Source of the DNA: Mucilaginibacter aquariorum | Lineage (GTDB): Bacteria; Bacteroidota; Bacteroidia; Sphingobacteriales; Sphingobacteriaceae | DNA length: 64,000 bases | Assembly (NCBI RefSeq): GCF_024498135.1 | Contig: NZ_JANHOH010000003.1 | Coordinates: forward strand, 247,428 to 311,427 | Direction of reading: 5' to 3' | In this document: in pieces, positions 43,110-51,512 of the stretch | Layout of the letters: every line of letters begins with the position of its first letter | How positions within the stretch are numbered: the first letter of the stretch is position 1 | Made by a program: the position numbers and the translations under genes | The notes under the pieces: model-generated | What the model was told of the DNA's origin: nothing | Database searches by the model: none | The model's input: the letters and a program-made list of their open reading frames with translations, nothing else

Positions 43110-43184
43110 ATTTTCGCTTTAATCAAATTCATTATCTTTTTCCGAACGGCTAAGTCAGCCGCTCAGGCACTTATTGCCAAAATC

Positions 43185-44366
43185 ATGAAAGAACAACCTG
43201 TAAAAGCCATTCCAAAATATTCCCTATGGGACATTACAATCTATTTTCTGAAACTCGGTACATGGGGTTTTGGCGGGCCGGTGGCTTTAGTTGGCTATAT
43301 GCAGCGCGACCTGGTAGAAGATAAAGCCTGGCTAACCGAAGAAGAATATAAAGAGGGATTAGCCTTAGCGCAATTGGCACCCGGGCCATTAGCCGCGCAA
43401 TTGGGCATCTATATTGGTTTTGTAAATCACGGGCTTATCGGCGCCACACTAACGGGGTTGGCATTTGTGCTGCCATCCTTTATTATGGTGGTGCTTTTAG
43501 GCATGACCTACCAATTGTACGGTGGCCTCGCCTGGATGCAGGCGGTATTTTATGGAGTGGGTGCTGCAGTAATTGGTATAATAGCCATGAGCGCCTATAA
43601 ACTCACCATCAAATCTATCAGCAAGTTTGAATTAGCTGCAATGAAATCGAAATGGTTGTTATGGCTGTTTTATGTAGCAGGTATAGTAGTTACCGTAATT
43701 ACAGAGCGGGAAGAGATATTTTTATTTTTGGTTTGCGGTGTTTTATATATGGTGATAAAAGCACCACCGCAATGGCTCAAAAAGCCAGCGGTGTTGCCAG
43801 TTGGCATATTGGTAAGCACTGGGTTTTGGAAGTACGATGGTAAGACGTTGCAAGAGATCGGCTGGTTTTTTGCCAAGGCAGGTGCTTTTGTATTTGGCAG
43901 CGGTTTGGCTATTGTACCTTTCCTGCATGGCGGTGTAGTAAAAGAATTTGGCTGGCTGAACGAACACCAATTTATTGATGCCGTTGCAGTAGCCATGATC
44001 ACTCCGGGGCCGGTGGTAATTACTGTTGGCTTTATTGGCTATTTGGTAGCAGGTTTTCCGGGTGCATGCGTAGCAGCACTGGCAACCTTTCTGCCTTGTT
44101 ATGTTTTTACCGTGGCCTTAGCTCCCTCATTTAAAAAGATAGCAAAGAATACCAGCATCAAAGCCTTTGTGGATGGTATAACCGCAGCGGTTATTGGCGC
44201 TTTAGTAGGTTCGGTAATTGTTATTGGCTTACGGTCTGTTATTGATGCTCCAACCGCACTAATCGCCGGTGCTGCTGTATTAGCCCTTATCTATATCAAA
44301 AAACTACAGGAGCCTTACATCATTGGAATAGCCGCCATAATCGGTGTCCTTATCAAAACCCTTTAA
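43185..44366 (+). CDS. chrA: Chromate efflux transporter ChrA
   Basis: 393 residues, CHR family, two homologous halves. Half 1 has GTWGFGGPVALVGYMQRDLV and LAQLAPGPLAAQLGIYIG; half 2 has AGAFVFGSGLAIVPFLHGGV and VAVAMITPGPVVITVGFIGY. About 10-12 membrane helices. Exports chromate using the proton-motive force. Preceded by ChrB-AraC and DUF1259; the next gene begins one base after its stop, so the cluster is one transcript. Confidence 0.95.
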   Translation: MKEQPVKAIPKYSLWDITIYFLKLGTWGFGGPVALVGYMQRDLVEDKAWLTEEEYKEGLALAQLAPGPLAAQLGIYIGFVNHGLIGATLTGLAFVLPSFIMVVLLGMTYQLYGGLAWMQAVFYGVGAAVIGIIAMSAYKLTIKSISKFELAAMKSKWLLWLFYVAGIVVTVITEREEIFLFLVCGVLYMVIKAPPQWLKKPAVLPVGILVSTGFWKYDGKTLQEIGWFFAKAGAFVFGSGLAIVPFLHGGVVKEFGWLNEHQFIDAVAVAMITPGPVVITVGFIGYLVAGFPGACVAALATFLPCYVFTVALAPSFKKIAKNTSIKAFVDGITAAVIGALVGSVIVIGLRSVIDAPTALIAGAAVLALIYIKKLQEPYIIGIAAIIGVLIKTL

Positions 44367-44367
44367 T

Positions 44368-44871
44368 ATGCCCAAACCCTTTACCATCACCATTTTATTA
44401 ATAGTTATTTTTAAAACCGGCTTTGCGCAGCAATCCGCTACATATCCAAAGGTAACAGGTTATTTTAGTATCCTGCAGCCATTGGTTACTTACACGAATG
44501 GCAACTTTACGAGTAATTTCGGGAATGTCTATGTAGTTGGCTTTCCTTTTGGCCTCAACCTTTTAAAAAGCGATAGCTTTGGGATCAGCTTTGAAATAGC
44601 CCCCGCTATCCGCACCGAAAAGAACATTTCAAAAGTGAGTACAGTATTGTTCCATCCCGGCGCCATGTTCCGCTTTAAACATGACTTTACCTTTATTGGG
44701 CGTATGGCTTTTGAAACCAGCGGCCGCTTTGGCGTAACGCCGGTATTTAACCAGGTTATTAAAAAGGGAAAAGATGCCAGCTTCTTTGTTTCGATTCCAT
44801 TTCCGGTGAGGTTTGGCAATGATCAGCCGGCCTCTGTCAGTACGGGTTTACAATTAGGCGTTTCATTTTAA
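44368..44871 (+). CDS. Putative outer-membrane beta-barrel-like protein
   Basis: 167 residues from ATG 44368, one base after the chrA stop. An N-terminal signal (MPKPFTITILLIVIFKTGFAQ) and a beta-rich body (VTGYFSILQPLVTYTNG, VYVVGFPFGLNLL, SFEIAPAIRTEKN, VSTGLQLGVSF) suggest a small outer-membrane or periplasmic barrel. No named family. It may help export or be an accessory of the chromate cluster; the tight spacing supports cotranscription. Confidence 0.7.
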   Translation: MPKPFTITILLIVIFKTGFAQQSATYPKVTGYFSILQPLVTYTNGNFTSNFGNVYVVGFPFGLNLLKSDSFGISFEIAPAIRTEKNISKVSTVLFHPGAMFRFKHDFTFIGRMAFETSGRFGVTPVFNQVIKKGKDASFFVSIPFPVRFGNDQPASVSTGLQLGVSF

Positions 44872-44875
44872 ACCA

Positions 44876-44915
44876 GTTAAACCCGATAGCGGCGCAAAGC
44901 CAGGACGAAGGAGAA
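44876..44915. repeat. Dispersed repeat R5, copy D (partial)
   Basis: TTAAACCCGATAGCGGCGCAAAGCCAGGACGAAGGAGA, a 40-base match to the core of copies B and C, between the chromate cluster and a convergent gene. Confidence 0.65.
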
Positions 44916-44957
44916 AACTGATAGTATAAGAGATGGATGCGTAGTAACAGAGGCTTT

Positions 44958-46007
44958 TTAATTTTCTAACTCTTTGACGTGTAGGGCTTCCATTATAACG
45001 CTTCTTATTAAATTAAATCCATTATTGCCGTTTGTAAATAAAATAATACCGCGTTTTGATTTTGGCAACAGGATAACCAATGTTTTTACACCATCGTCTG
45101 AACCACTATGCATGATCAGATATTCTCCGTTTTCCAAAGGTGTCATCACTTCCCAGCCAAGGCCCATATTTTCTTTGGGGCGCCCCTCCATTTTCACCTG
45201 TGGTGTTACCATTTGCGCGAAAAGCCCCGGCGATAATACTTGTTGTTTTAGCACTATCATAGAAAACTTAGCATAGTCATCAATGGTTGTTACCAGCCAA
45301 TCGGCAGAAACCACGCTGGTATTTTTTTTCATCGGGATCAAGGATCCATCTTTACCATGCGGGTCAGCGAAACGTGTGCTATCCATTTTATCACTCCAGC
45401 CATAGTGCGTATTTTTCATACGCAACGGCCGAAACAATACCGAATCGGCCAGTTGCTGCAGGCTGCGATGGAACTTCGCTTCAACCGCGCGCCGCAAATA
45501 TTCAAAACCCTCACCAGAGTAGCCATATTTGGTTCCTGGCGTAAACTGAAAAGCGAGTTTATTTGCAGGATTTTGCGAACGCCAATTAGGGAAGCCGGTC
45601 TGATGACTAAGCACTATCCGGGTAGTCAGTTTTTGGTAGCGTGGGTCATCCTTTATGTCCGGGTCTATCCAATACTTATCTAAGGGTTCGTCCAGGTTCC
45701 ATTGCCCGGCGTCAATTAGTTTTAAAACAGTGAGCGCCGTTACCGGTTTGGTTAGCGAAGCCACATTAAATAAGGTGTTAGATTGGGCTGTACTACCGTT
45801 ACTGAGTCTGCCGAAAAGCTTCACCTGTTTAATTTGGCCATTTTCTAAAATGCAGGCGGCCACAATTGGCACTTTGTTCTTTACCATCAATACCGGGATG
45901 CTATCAAGGCAACTTGAAGAAACTTTTACAACACCTTGCCCCCACGACCGGATGTTTATTAATACCATAACGAAAAGCAACAATATGACCAGCCTCAAGT
46001 TTTTCAT
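44958..46007 (-). CDS. Exported serine hydrolase, beta-lactamase/DD-peptidase-like (class C fold)
   Basis: 349 residues with a signal peptide. Catalytic SxxK is SLTK in NVASLTKPVTAL, followed by YGYSGEGFEYLRR (Y-x-S/N box, here YSG) and MHSGSDDGVKTL (H-x-G third box). The serine hydrolase superfamily includes esterases and DD-peptidases, so it should not be called a beta-lactamase resistance gene. Isolated gene. Confidence 0.88.
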   Translation of the reverse strand: MKNLRLVILLLFVMVLINIRSWGQGVVKVSSSCLDSIPVLMVKNKVPIVAACILENGQIKQVKLFGRLSNGSTAQSNTLFNVASLTKPVTALTVLKLIDAGQWNLDEPLDKYWIDPDIKDDPRYQKLTTRIVLSHQTGFPNWRSQNPANKLAFQFTPGTKYGYSGEGFEYLRRAVEAKFHRSLQQLADSVLFRPLRMKNTHYGWSDKMDSTRFADPHGKDGSLIPMKKNTSVVSADWLVTTIDDYAKFSMIVLKQQVLSPGLFAQMVTPQVKMEGRPKENMGLGWEVMTPLENGEYLIMHSGSDDGVKTLVILLPKSKRGIILFTNGNNGFNLIRSVIMEALHVKELEN

Positions 46008-46122
46008 ATAATAATGATTATACCACTAAGACAGTTAACAGAGCAAATTCGTTACAGTTGACTTAGCTAACACCGGCGTATCGTCCCGGATTCGCCGCTG
46101 GCACACGTGCGCCCGTTTTCAC

Positions 46123-46572
46123 TTATTCTACTTTAGGGTTCGGCTGGCCTTTACCTGTAGTGATAAGATTTTGCAAACTACCCTGAATATAGCCGGTCCA
46201 GGCATCAGAGCAAATATTATAACATTCAAAGGCCGAAACCAGGCCCCTTTGCATGAAATGGAGTTGCGTTTTCCCATCCTTTTCGGCTATGTCAAATTCT
46301 ATTGTTGTACCAGCCCACTCCGTTTGGTCTTGCGCGAAACTGAAGTAGTTATCCAGGCAAAGCCAAACAACTTTTTTGTTGGGTATAACCTCTGTTAATT
46401 TCATAGTACACTTGTGGACGTCCCAGCGCTGGTAGGTAAACTCATCGTTTAGTTGTGCTGTGCCACCGTCAATTCTTTCGGACCACCAACCGCGAACATT
46501 AGTGACGGCATTAAATACTTCATTCGGCGATTGATCTACCGAAAACGTGGTGTTAAAATCTGATGTTGTCAT
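46123..46572 (-). CDS. SRPBCC/AHSA1-type protein
   Basis: 149 residues of the START-like SRPBCC fold: FSVDQSPNEVFNAVTNVRGW, WSERIDG, IPNKKVVWLCLD and KTQLHFMQRGL, typical of the activator-of-HSP90-like family that binds hydrophobic ligands. It is the last gene of an operon with an ArsR regulator and another SRPBCC protein (gap of 12 bases). Confidence 0.88.
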   Translation of the reverse strand: MTTSDFNTTFSVDQSPNEVFNAVTNVRGWWSERIDGGTAQLNDEFTYQRWDVHKCTMKLTEVIPNKKVVWLCLDNYFSFAQDQTEWAGTTIEFDIAEKDGKTQLHFMQRGLVSAFECYNICSDAWTGYIQGSLQNLITTGKGQPNPKVE

Positions 46573-46584
46573 TTTGTTGATTTT

Positions 46585-46908
46585 TTAGTTTGGTAATTTG
46601 TTATTTAATAAGGTTTCTAACTTCTTCAGTTTGGATGTCCAGAACTCATCAAAGCAAGAGATCCAGGCCTGCAGTTCTTCAAAGCCATCCTTTTTCAGCG
46701 TGCAATACCGCTCGCGGCCAATGTCCTGGATAGAAATAAAGCCCGCGGTGTACAAGATCTTGATATGCTTGGATACCGCGGGGCGGCTCATATCAAAATT
46801 CTCTGCCAGGCTGTTGATAGTCAAGCTATCCTCCGAGAGTAGCATCAGCATCTTTCGCCTGCTGGGGTCGCCTATCACCTGGAATGCATCAAGCGTTGGT
46901 ATGCTCAT
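46585..46908 (-). CDS. ArsR-type winged-helix repressor
   Basis: 107 residues, no metal-site cysteine pair in the DNA helix. HTH segment TINSLAENFDMSRPAVSKHI and wing GRERYCTLKK are typical of ArsR proteins (the SRPBCC-associated subgroup). It overlaps the upstream SRPBCC gene by 20 bases. Operators overlapping the operon promoter at 47347-47390 are its likely binding sites. Confidence 0.9.
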   Translation of the reverse strand: MSIPTLDAFQVIGDPSRRKMLMLLSEDSLTINSLAENFDMSRPAVSKHIKILYTAGFISIQDIGRERYCTLKKDGFEELQAWISCFDEFWTSKLKKLETLLNNKLPN

Positions 46909-47341
46909 CTTGTTCAGCGTTTAAAAGTTTATTGATATTTTGGAGTTTCTCCACCCAGCCGTGCAGCAAGCCATCGTAAAAGTTCAGGTTTTCTTTTTTC
47001 TCGAAACCACTGTGCTCTAAGAATACCTGGGTGCCTTTATCCTTTGGTTCCAGTTTCCATTCCACTACCGAATCGAGCGTGATCTTACCCTCGCCCGGGC
47101 CACTCTTCCACGAATAGGAAAGCTTTTTAAAGGGGACAACCGCCAATACCTTGCAGTAAAAGATGCCGTCGAAATCCAGACTGGGTATCGGGCCTGTCCT
47201 GAATTGAAAGTCGAGGCCAACGATAGGCTGAAAATCGTTTTTCATAAGCCATTGCGCCATCAGTTCAGATTTTGTGAGGTATTCCCAAACCGCTTCTGGC
47301 GGGTGAGAGAAGAAAAATTGATGTTTTATAACTTTTTTCAT
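46889..47341 (-). CDS. SRPBCC/AHSA1-type protein
   Basis: 150 residues of the SRPBCC fold (FFFSHPPEAVWEYLTKSELM, SYSWKSGPGEGKITLDSVVE, VEWKLEPKDKGTQVFLEHSG). First gene of the ArsR operon, immediately after the operators. The family usually binds hydrophobic small molecules; such pairs with ArsR are thought to handle ligand sensing, but the ligand is unknown. Confidence 0.88.
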   Translation of the reverse strand: MKKVIKHQFFFSHPPEAVWEYLTKSELMAQWLMKNDFQPIVGLDFQFRTGPIPSLDFDGIFYCKVLAVVPFKKLSYSWKSGPGEGKITLDSVVEWKLEPKDKGTQVFLEHSGFEKKENLNFYDGLLHGWVEKLQNINKLLNAEQDEHTNA

Positions 47342-47346
47342 AATGG

Positions 47347-47395
47347 GTAACTTTTAAGTTACCCAAATGTATAGGTAACTTTTGAGTTACGCAAA
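47347..47395 (-). promoter_or_regulatory. Autoregulated promoter of the ArsR/SRPBCC operon with two palindromic operators
   Basis: Minus-strand promoter TTTG (47392-47395), 20 bases, TACATTTG (47364-47371). Two near-identical inverted repeats GTAACTT-TT-AAGTTAC (47347-47362, extended to GGGTAACTT..AAGTTACCC) and GTAACTT-TT-GAGTTAC (47375-47390) lie one between the -33 and -7 boxes and one over the start site, centres 28 bases apart. The arrangement is that expected for a repressor dimer blocking transcription. The ATG of the first gene is at 47341. Confidence 0.8.
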
Positions 47396-47524
47396 TATTT
47401 CTGAAAATAAATGATAATACGTACTTACCTGTTCGCATCTTTACTCTTTCATTAAGAAATCACTTTAGAAAAATTATCCAGCTTTTCTGTTTCCATTGCA
47501 TTTTCCCATATTTACCAAAACAAT

Positions 47525-48157
47525 ATGGAAAACATCAAAAACATCATTTTCGATTACGGCAACGTAATATTCAGTATCGATTTCAGGAAAGCGCAGGAAG
47601 CTTTTAAGGAGCTGGGAATAGGTAACCCCGATGAGTTTTTTGGCCACCGCCAGCAGGACCAAATCTTTGATGAATTTGACCGCGGCGAAATAACATCCGA
47701 TGAGTTCAGGGCCTATGTAAGGCAGAAAATTGGCAACGATGCAGTTACCGATCAGCAGATAACCGATGCATGGAACAGCCTTTTACTGGGCATAGCACCC
47801 GGCAACCACGAGTTGTTGTTGAAGTTTAAAGATAAATACCGCACATTTTTGTTGAGCAACATTAACGACATCCACTACACCTATATCATGAATTATCTGA
47901 AAACCGACTTTGGTTTTGATGGTAACGAGCATCTTTTCGAGAAAACTTACTACTCGCATTTAGTTGGCAAGCGCAAGCCTCAGATAGATTTTTTTGAACA
48001 GGTATTGGCCGAAAACAACTTAAAACCCGAAGAAACCTTGTTTATTGACGATAGTCCGCAGCATTTAGAGGCCGCTAAAACATTAGGTATACACACTTTT
48101 TTAATGACCGCCCCCGATACACTGGCCGCCTTTGCCGAGCGCGAACATTTGGTTTGA
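47525..48157 (+). CDS. HAD-superfamily hydrolase
   Basis: 210 residues. Motif I IIFDYGNVIFSIDF (DxG form), motif II FLLSNIND, motif III K in VGKRKPQIDFF, and motif IV LFIDDSPQH are complete enough for a phosphohydrolase of the epoxide-hydrolase/alpha-PGM subgroup. Substrate unknown. Single gene divergent from the ArsR operon; a DinB gene follows 19 bases downstream. Confidence 0.9.
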   Translation: MENIKNIIFDYGNVIFSIDFRKAQEAFKELGIGNPDEFFGHRQQDQIFDEFDRGEITSDEFRAYVRQKIGNDAVTDQQITDAWNSLLLGIAPGNHELLLKFKDKYRTFLLSNINDIHYTYIMNYLKTDFGFDGNEHLFEKTYYSHLVGKRKPQIDFFEQVLAENNLKPEETLFIDDSPQHLEAAKTLGIHTFLMTAPDTLAAFAEREHLV

Positions 48158-48176
48158 TTATTGCCTTATAGCCAAT

Positions 48177-48653
48177 ATGTATACAGCCCTATTGCATCAA
48201 TACCAATTAGTAATGTCATCCCGCGAAGCGGTATTTAATTATCTGGACACCCTAAAGCCCGAAGACCTCCTGAAACCGGTAGCATCGTTCAATAACGAAA
48301 GTATTGGCAGCTTAATGATACACAGCGCAGATACCTATACATCCTGGCTGGTAAACTTTGCAAGGCAGGAAAGCCGCCCGTTTTATACTGCGGATAACTA
48401 CAAAGATCTGGCATCAATTCGCGCTACGTTTGAGCAGATCAACCTGATAGTGAACGATTTTCTGAATCACTTTAAAGACGTGCTGGATGCGCCCCTAACC
48501 CTACCAAAAAAAGAAGGCATGGAATTAACGCTTAGTCCGATGCAGCTTTTTACCCACGTTATTACACACGAGTTTCATCACAAAGGGCAAATCATGAACA
48601 TGAGCCGGCAGTTGGGTTATACCCCGGTTGATACGGATGTGATACGATTTTAG
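48177..48653 (+). CDS. DinB-family protein
   Basis: 158 residues from ATG 48177; a longer frame upstream overlaps the HAD gene. Four-helix DinB fold with a typical central His in SIGSLMIHSADTYTSWLVN and the C-terminal FTHVITHEFHHKGQIMN, where His residues form the metal site (DinB/YfiT-like thiol transferases). Role unknown. Follows the HAD gene, probably cotranscribed. Confidence 0.88.
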   Translation: MYTALLHQYQLVMSSREAVFNYLDTLKPEDLLKPVASFNNESIGSLMIHSADTYTSWLVNFARQESRPFYTADNYKDLASIRATFEQINLIVNDFLNHFKDVLDAPLTLPKKEGMELTLSPMQLFTHVITHEFHHKGQIMNMSRQLGYTPVDTDVIRF

Positions 48654-48662
48654 ATTTTATAT

Positions 48663-48748
48663 TATGGGCGTTCCCTGCGGTCGGGCTTTTTGCTCATACT
48701 GCACAGGCATTAGCCAAAGGCCGGTATCCGCGCCAATCCCTAACGCAA
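48663..48748. repeat. Dispersed repeat R1, copy 2
   Basis: 86-bp match to 6603-6688 in the same register, about 84% identical. Here it is directly followed by R3 (48757-48855). Confidence 0.8.
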
Positions 48749-48756
48749 TTCTACCC

Positions 48757-48855
48757 TTTGTCATGCTGAACGTATGTGAAGCATCTATTCGCCGACATGC
48801 AATTTTGATATGCAAAGTTCGCTAATAGATCCTTCGCTACCGCTCAGGATGACAA
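48757..48855. repeat. Dispersed REP-like repeat R3, copy 2
   Basis: Near copy of 7617-7714 with inverted GTCATGCTGAACG..CTCAGGATGAC ends and the conserved GCAAAGTTCGCTAATAGATC centre. Confidence 0.85.
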
Positions 48856-48872
48856 ATGAGAAAAAGATTCAT

Positions 48873-48906
48873 TAACCCCTCCCTACCCCCCCGTGGGGAG
48901 GGAATT
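48873..48906. repeat. Half of inverted repeat R6
   Basis: AACCCCTCCCTACCCCCCCG..GGGGAGGGAATT, a half copy of the R6 element at 27984-28091. Together with R1 and R3 it fills the gap between the convergent DinB and proline dehydrogenase genes. Confidence 0.55.
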
Positions 48907-48916
48907 AAAAGAAAAA

Positions 48917-50095
48917 TTAGCTATTCCTTCTTTTTTTCTCTTTAACTATCAAACTTAACTCGCGGCTCATTTGGCCGGCAATGGCAGTATTTTCTTGAGC
49001 GCGCCTAAACAAGTATGGCAATACCGCTTTAATAGGCCCGTAAGGCACGTATTTGGCAACATTGTAATTAGCGTTGGCCAGATTAAAGCTCAGGTTATCG
49101 CTCATGCCCAAAAGCTGCGAGAAAAACACATGCGGATTTTTATGGTCTATTTTTTTCTCGTTCAGCAGGTCGGCAAGCAGGCGGCAGCTGTCTTCGTTAT
49201 GGGTACCGGCAACAAAAGCAATGCTGGCTACGTTATCAGCACAATAAATAAGGGCGTCGTTATAATCACGGTCGGTTGATGCTTTATCGGGCTGTATAGG
49301 CGATGGATAATCCTTTTCTTCGGCACGTTTACGCTCCTTTTCCATGTAAGCACCACGAACAATTTTAGCCCCTAAAATAAATCCTTCACTCTCGGCTATG
49401 GTATGATCGGTTACTAACGATGCCAGCTTATCGTGGCGGTACAACTGATAAGTATTGTACACAATGGCTTTTTCTTTGTTAAAAAAGCGCATCATGTTTA
49501 GGGCAAGGTCATCAATTGTTTTCTGGATCCAGCTTTCTTCGGCATCAATCATTACCGGTACACCTTCAGAGTGCGCCATTTCGCAAATAGCCAATACCCT
49601 ATCCTGTACGGTCTGCCATTCCAGCTGCTCATCAACGTTTAGTTTTATTCCTTCGTCAATTCTTTCTAAAAGCCCAAAACGGCCAACACCTGTTACCTTA
49701 AATACAGTAAGCGGGATGGCTTTATCTTTGGATGCACGGATCACCGTACGGATGATCTCGTCGCGGGTATTATCAAAAACTGTTTCATCATCTTCCCCCT
49801 CAATCGAATAATCGAGGATGGTACCTACCTTGCCATCAGCCAGGTTTTTAATGGTTTGGTTACACTCTGTAATGGTTTCGCCGCCACAAAAATGTTTAAA
49901 TATGGTGGCTTTTATCAGCCCCTTTATGGGTAGGCCTATCTTAATAGCAAAGTTGGTTATGGGTGGGCCTATCTTCACCAGGAAGTTCACATTTATAACT
50001 CTAAACAGCCAGTAAGCACGGTTAAGGTCGGTATTTGATGAATGACGGAAGGCGATCTCGGTATTTTCGAAGGATAATTTATCGTTTGGACTCAT
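48917..50095 (-). CDS. Proline dehydrogenase
   Basis: 392 residues, stand-alone proline dehydrogenase (FAD-dependent) that oxidises proline to P5C. TIM-barrel marks are VFKVTGVGRFGLLERI, EGVPVMIDAEESWIQ, IVYNTYQLYR, LGAKIVRGAYMEKERKRA, AFVAGTHNEDS and FSQLLGMSDNLSFNLA, with YVPYGPIKAVLPYLFRRAQE near the end, all conserved in the family. Found on the minus strand alone, downstream of repeats. Confidence 0.95.
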   Translation of the reverse strand: MSPNDKLSFENTEIAFRHSSNTDLNRAYWLFRVINVNFLVKIGPPITNFAIKIGLPIKGLIKATIFKHFCGGETITECNQTIKNLADGKVGTILDYSIEGEDDETVFDNTRDEIIRTVIRASKDKAIPLTVFKVTGVGRFGLLERIDEGIKLNVDEQLEWQTVQDRVLAICEMAHSEGVPVMIDAEESWIQKTIDDLALNMMRFFNKEKAIVYNTYQLYRHDKLASLVTDHTIAESEGFILGAKIVRGAYMEKERKRAEEKDYPSPIQPDKASTDRDYNDALIYCADNVASIAFVAGTHNEDSCRLLADLLNEKKIDHKNPHVFFSQLLGMSDNLSFNLANANYNVAKYVPYGPIKAVLPYLFRRAQENTAIAGQMSRELSLIVKEKKRRNS

Positions 50096-50227
50096 TTGTT
50101 TTTTAGTTCATGGATCATAGTTCATAGTACTTTTCATGTTTGCTATGAGCAATGAACTAATAACTATCAACCCCTTAAAGTATTGTGCAAAATTATAAAA
50201 TGATAACTCATTATTCCATGAATAGTT

Positions 50228-50235
50228 TAATTTTG
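50228..50235 (+). promoter_or_regulatory. -7 promoter box before the S4 protein gene
   Basis: TAATTTTG matches TAnnTTTG and ends six bases before the ATG at 50242, implying a near-leaderless transcript and excluding the longer upstream starts. A -33 TTTG is not visible. Confidence 0.55.
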
Positions 50236-50241
50236 CCACAC

Positions 50242-50448
50242 ATGATAGAATTTAAGGTAGAAGGCGACTATATCCCAATGATACAATTACTTAAAGCGGC
50301 CGGTTTAGTGCAAACCGGTGGCGAAGCGCAGATAGTGGTTGAACACGGCGAAGTAATATATAATGGAGAGGTTGATTACCGCAAGCGCCTTAAGGTAAAA
50401 CAAGGCGATATTGTTGAATTCAGAGGTCAGCAGATCAAGGTTATATAA
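50242..50448 (+). CDS. Small S4-domain RNA-binding protein
   Basis: 68 residues, the size of a single S4 domain: VEGDYIPMIQLLKAAGLVQT, GGEAQIVVEHGEVIYNGEVD, then KRLKVKQGDIVEFRGQQIKV. S4 domains bind structured RNA. Single-domain forms (YaaA/RlbA-like) function in ribosome or DNA-replication-linked roles but are little studied. It starts one base before aroB; the two form one transcript. Confidence 0.85.
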   Translation: MIEFKVEGDYIPMIQLLKAAGLVQTGGEAQIVVEHGEVIYNGEVDYRKRLKVKQGDIVEFRGQQIKVI

Positions 50449-50449
50449 C

Positions 50450-51508
50450 ATGCAAACTATTCAAAGCGACAGTTACCCCATATTTTTTGATGATAGTATT
50501 ACCCAACTGGTAAACTTTGTTAAACAAGGCAATTATTCAAGGGTTTTTATCCTTACCGATGAAAATACCGGCGTGCATTGCCTGCCCATTTTAAAGGAGC
50601 AGATGGATGCGTTGGACAATTTCGATATCATCGAAGTAAACGCCGGCGAGGAAAGCAAGACCATTGATTTTTGCATCGGCATATGGAAAATGCTGATCGA
50701 TTTTGGCGCCGACCGCAAAGCCCTGATGATAAACCTGGGTGGCGGTGTTATTACCGATATGGGCGGTTTTGTAGCTTCTACCTATAAACGCGGCATCGAT
50801 TTTGTACAGGTGCCTACTACCCTGTTATCGCAGGTTGATGCCTCGGTTGGTGGCAAAACCGGTGTTGATGTGGATGGTATTAAAAACATCATCGGCACAT
50901 TTACACAGCCTAAAGCCGTGTTCATGAACGGCGATTTCCTTCAAACACTACCTGCCCGCCAAATCCTTTCCGGCCTTGCCGAAATGCTTAAGCATGGTTT
51001 AATCGTTGACGCCCCCTACTGGGACCAGTTAAAAACAAGCGACCTTAGTTTGCCATCGATAGAATTGGTACACCGTTCGGTAGAAATAAAAAACGAGGTA
51101 GTTATTGAAGATCCGCACGAAAAAGGCATCCGCAAGGCGCTGAATTTTGGCCATACCGTTGGGCATGCTGTAGAAACCTATTCGCTGATGAATGATAAAG
51201 ACCCATTATCGCATGGCGAGGCTATTGCCATTGGCATGATCTGCGAGGCCTGGTTATCCAACAAAAAAATTGGCTTGCCTGATAACCAACTGACCGAAAT
51301 AGCTGAAGTGTTAAATGGCTTATACCCTAAATATAAGATTAAAGAAAGCACCTTCCCAACCCTGCTGGAGCATATGCTAAAGGATAAGAAGAACCAAAAC
51401 GGCAAAATAAATTGCACTTTGCTGAAATATATAGGCCAATATAGTATTGATAATATCTGCACAGAAACCGAACTTTGTGATAGTTTAAGATATTACGCTA
51501 CCCTTTAA
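50450..51508 (+). CDS. aroB: 3-dehydroquinate synthase
   Basis: 352 residues from ATG 50450, one base after the S4 stop. Second shikimate-pathway step. NAD-binding MINLGGGVITDMGGFVASTY, YKRGIDFVQVPTTLLSQVDA with GGKTGVDVDGIKN, GLAEMLKHGLI, and metal-binding HEKGIRKALNFGHTVGHAVE (two histidines) are conserved. It is 3.4 kb from the pheA-aroG-aroA-aroC operon on the same strand. Confidence 0.97.
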   Translation: MQTIQSDSYPIFFDDSITQLVNFVKQGNYSRVFILTDENTGVHCLPILKEQMDALDNFDIIEVNAGEESKTIDFCIGIWKMLIDFGADRKALMINLGGGVITDMGGFVASTYKRGIDFVQVPTTLLSQVDASVGGKTGVDVDGIKNIIGTFTQPKAVFMNGDFLQTLPARQILSGLAEMLKHGLIVDAPYWDQLKTSDLSLPSIELVHRSVEIKNEVVIEDPHEKGIRKALNFGHTVGHAVETYSLMNDKDPLSHGEAIAIGMICEAWLSNKKIGLPDNQLTEIAEVLNGLYPKYKIKESTFPTLLEHMLKDKKNQNGKINCTLLKYIGQYSIDNICTETELCDSLRYYATL

Positions 51509-51512
51509 AAAA

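Noticed and set aside
44958..46007. Serine hydrolase as a beta-lactamase resistance gene
   Set aside because: The YxN box reads YSG and the KTG-equivalent is HSG; many esterases and DD-peptidases share this fold.
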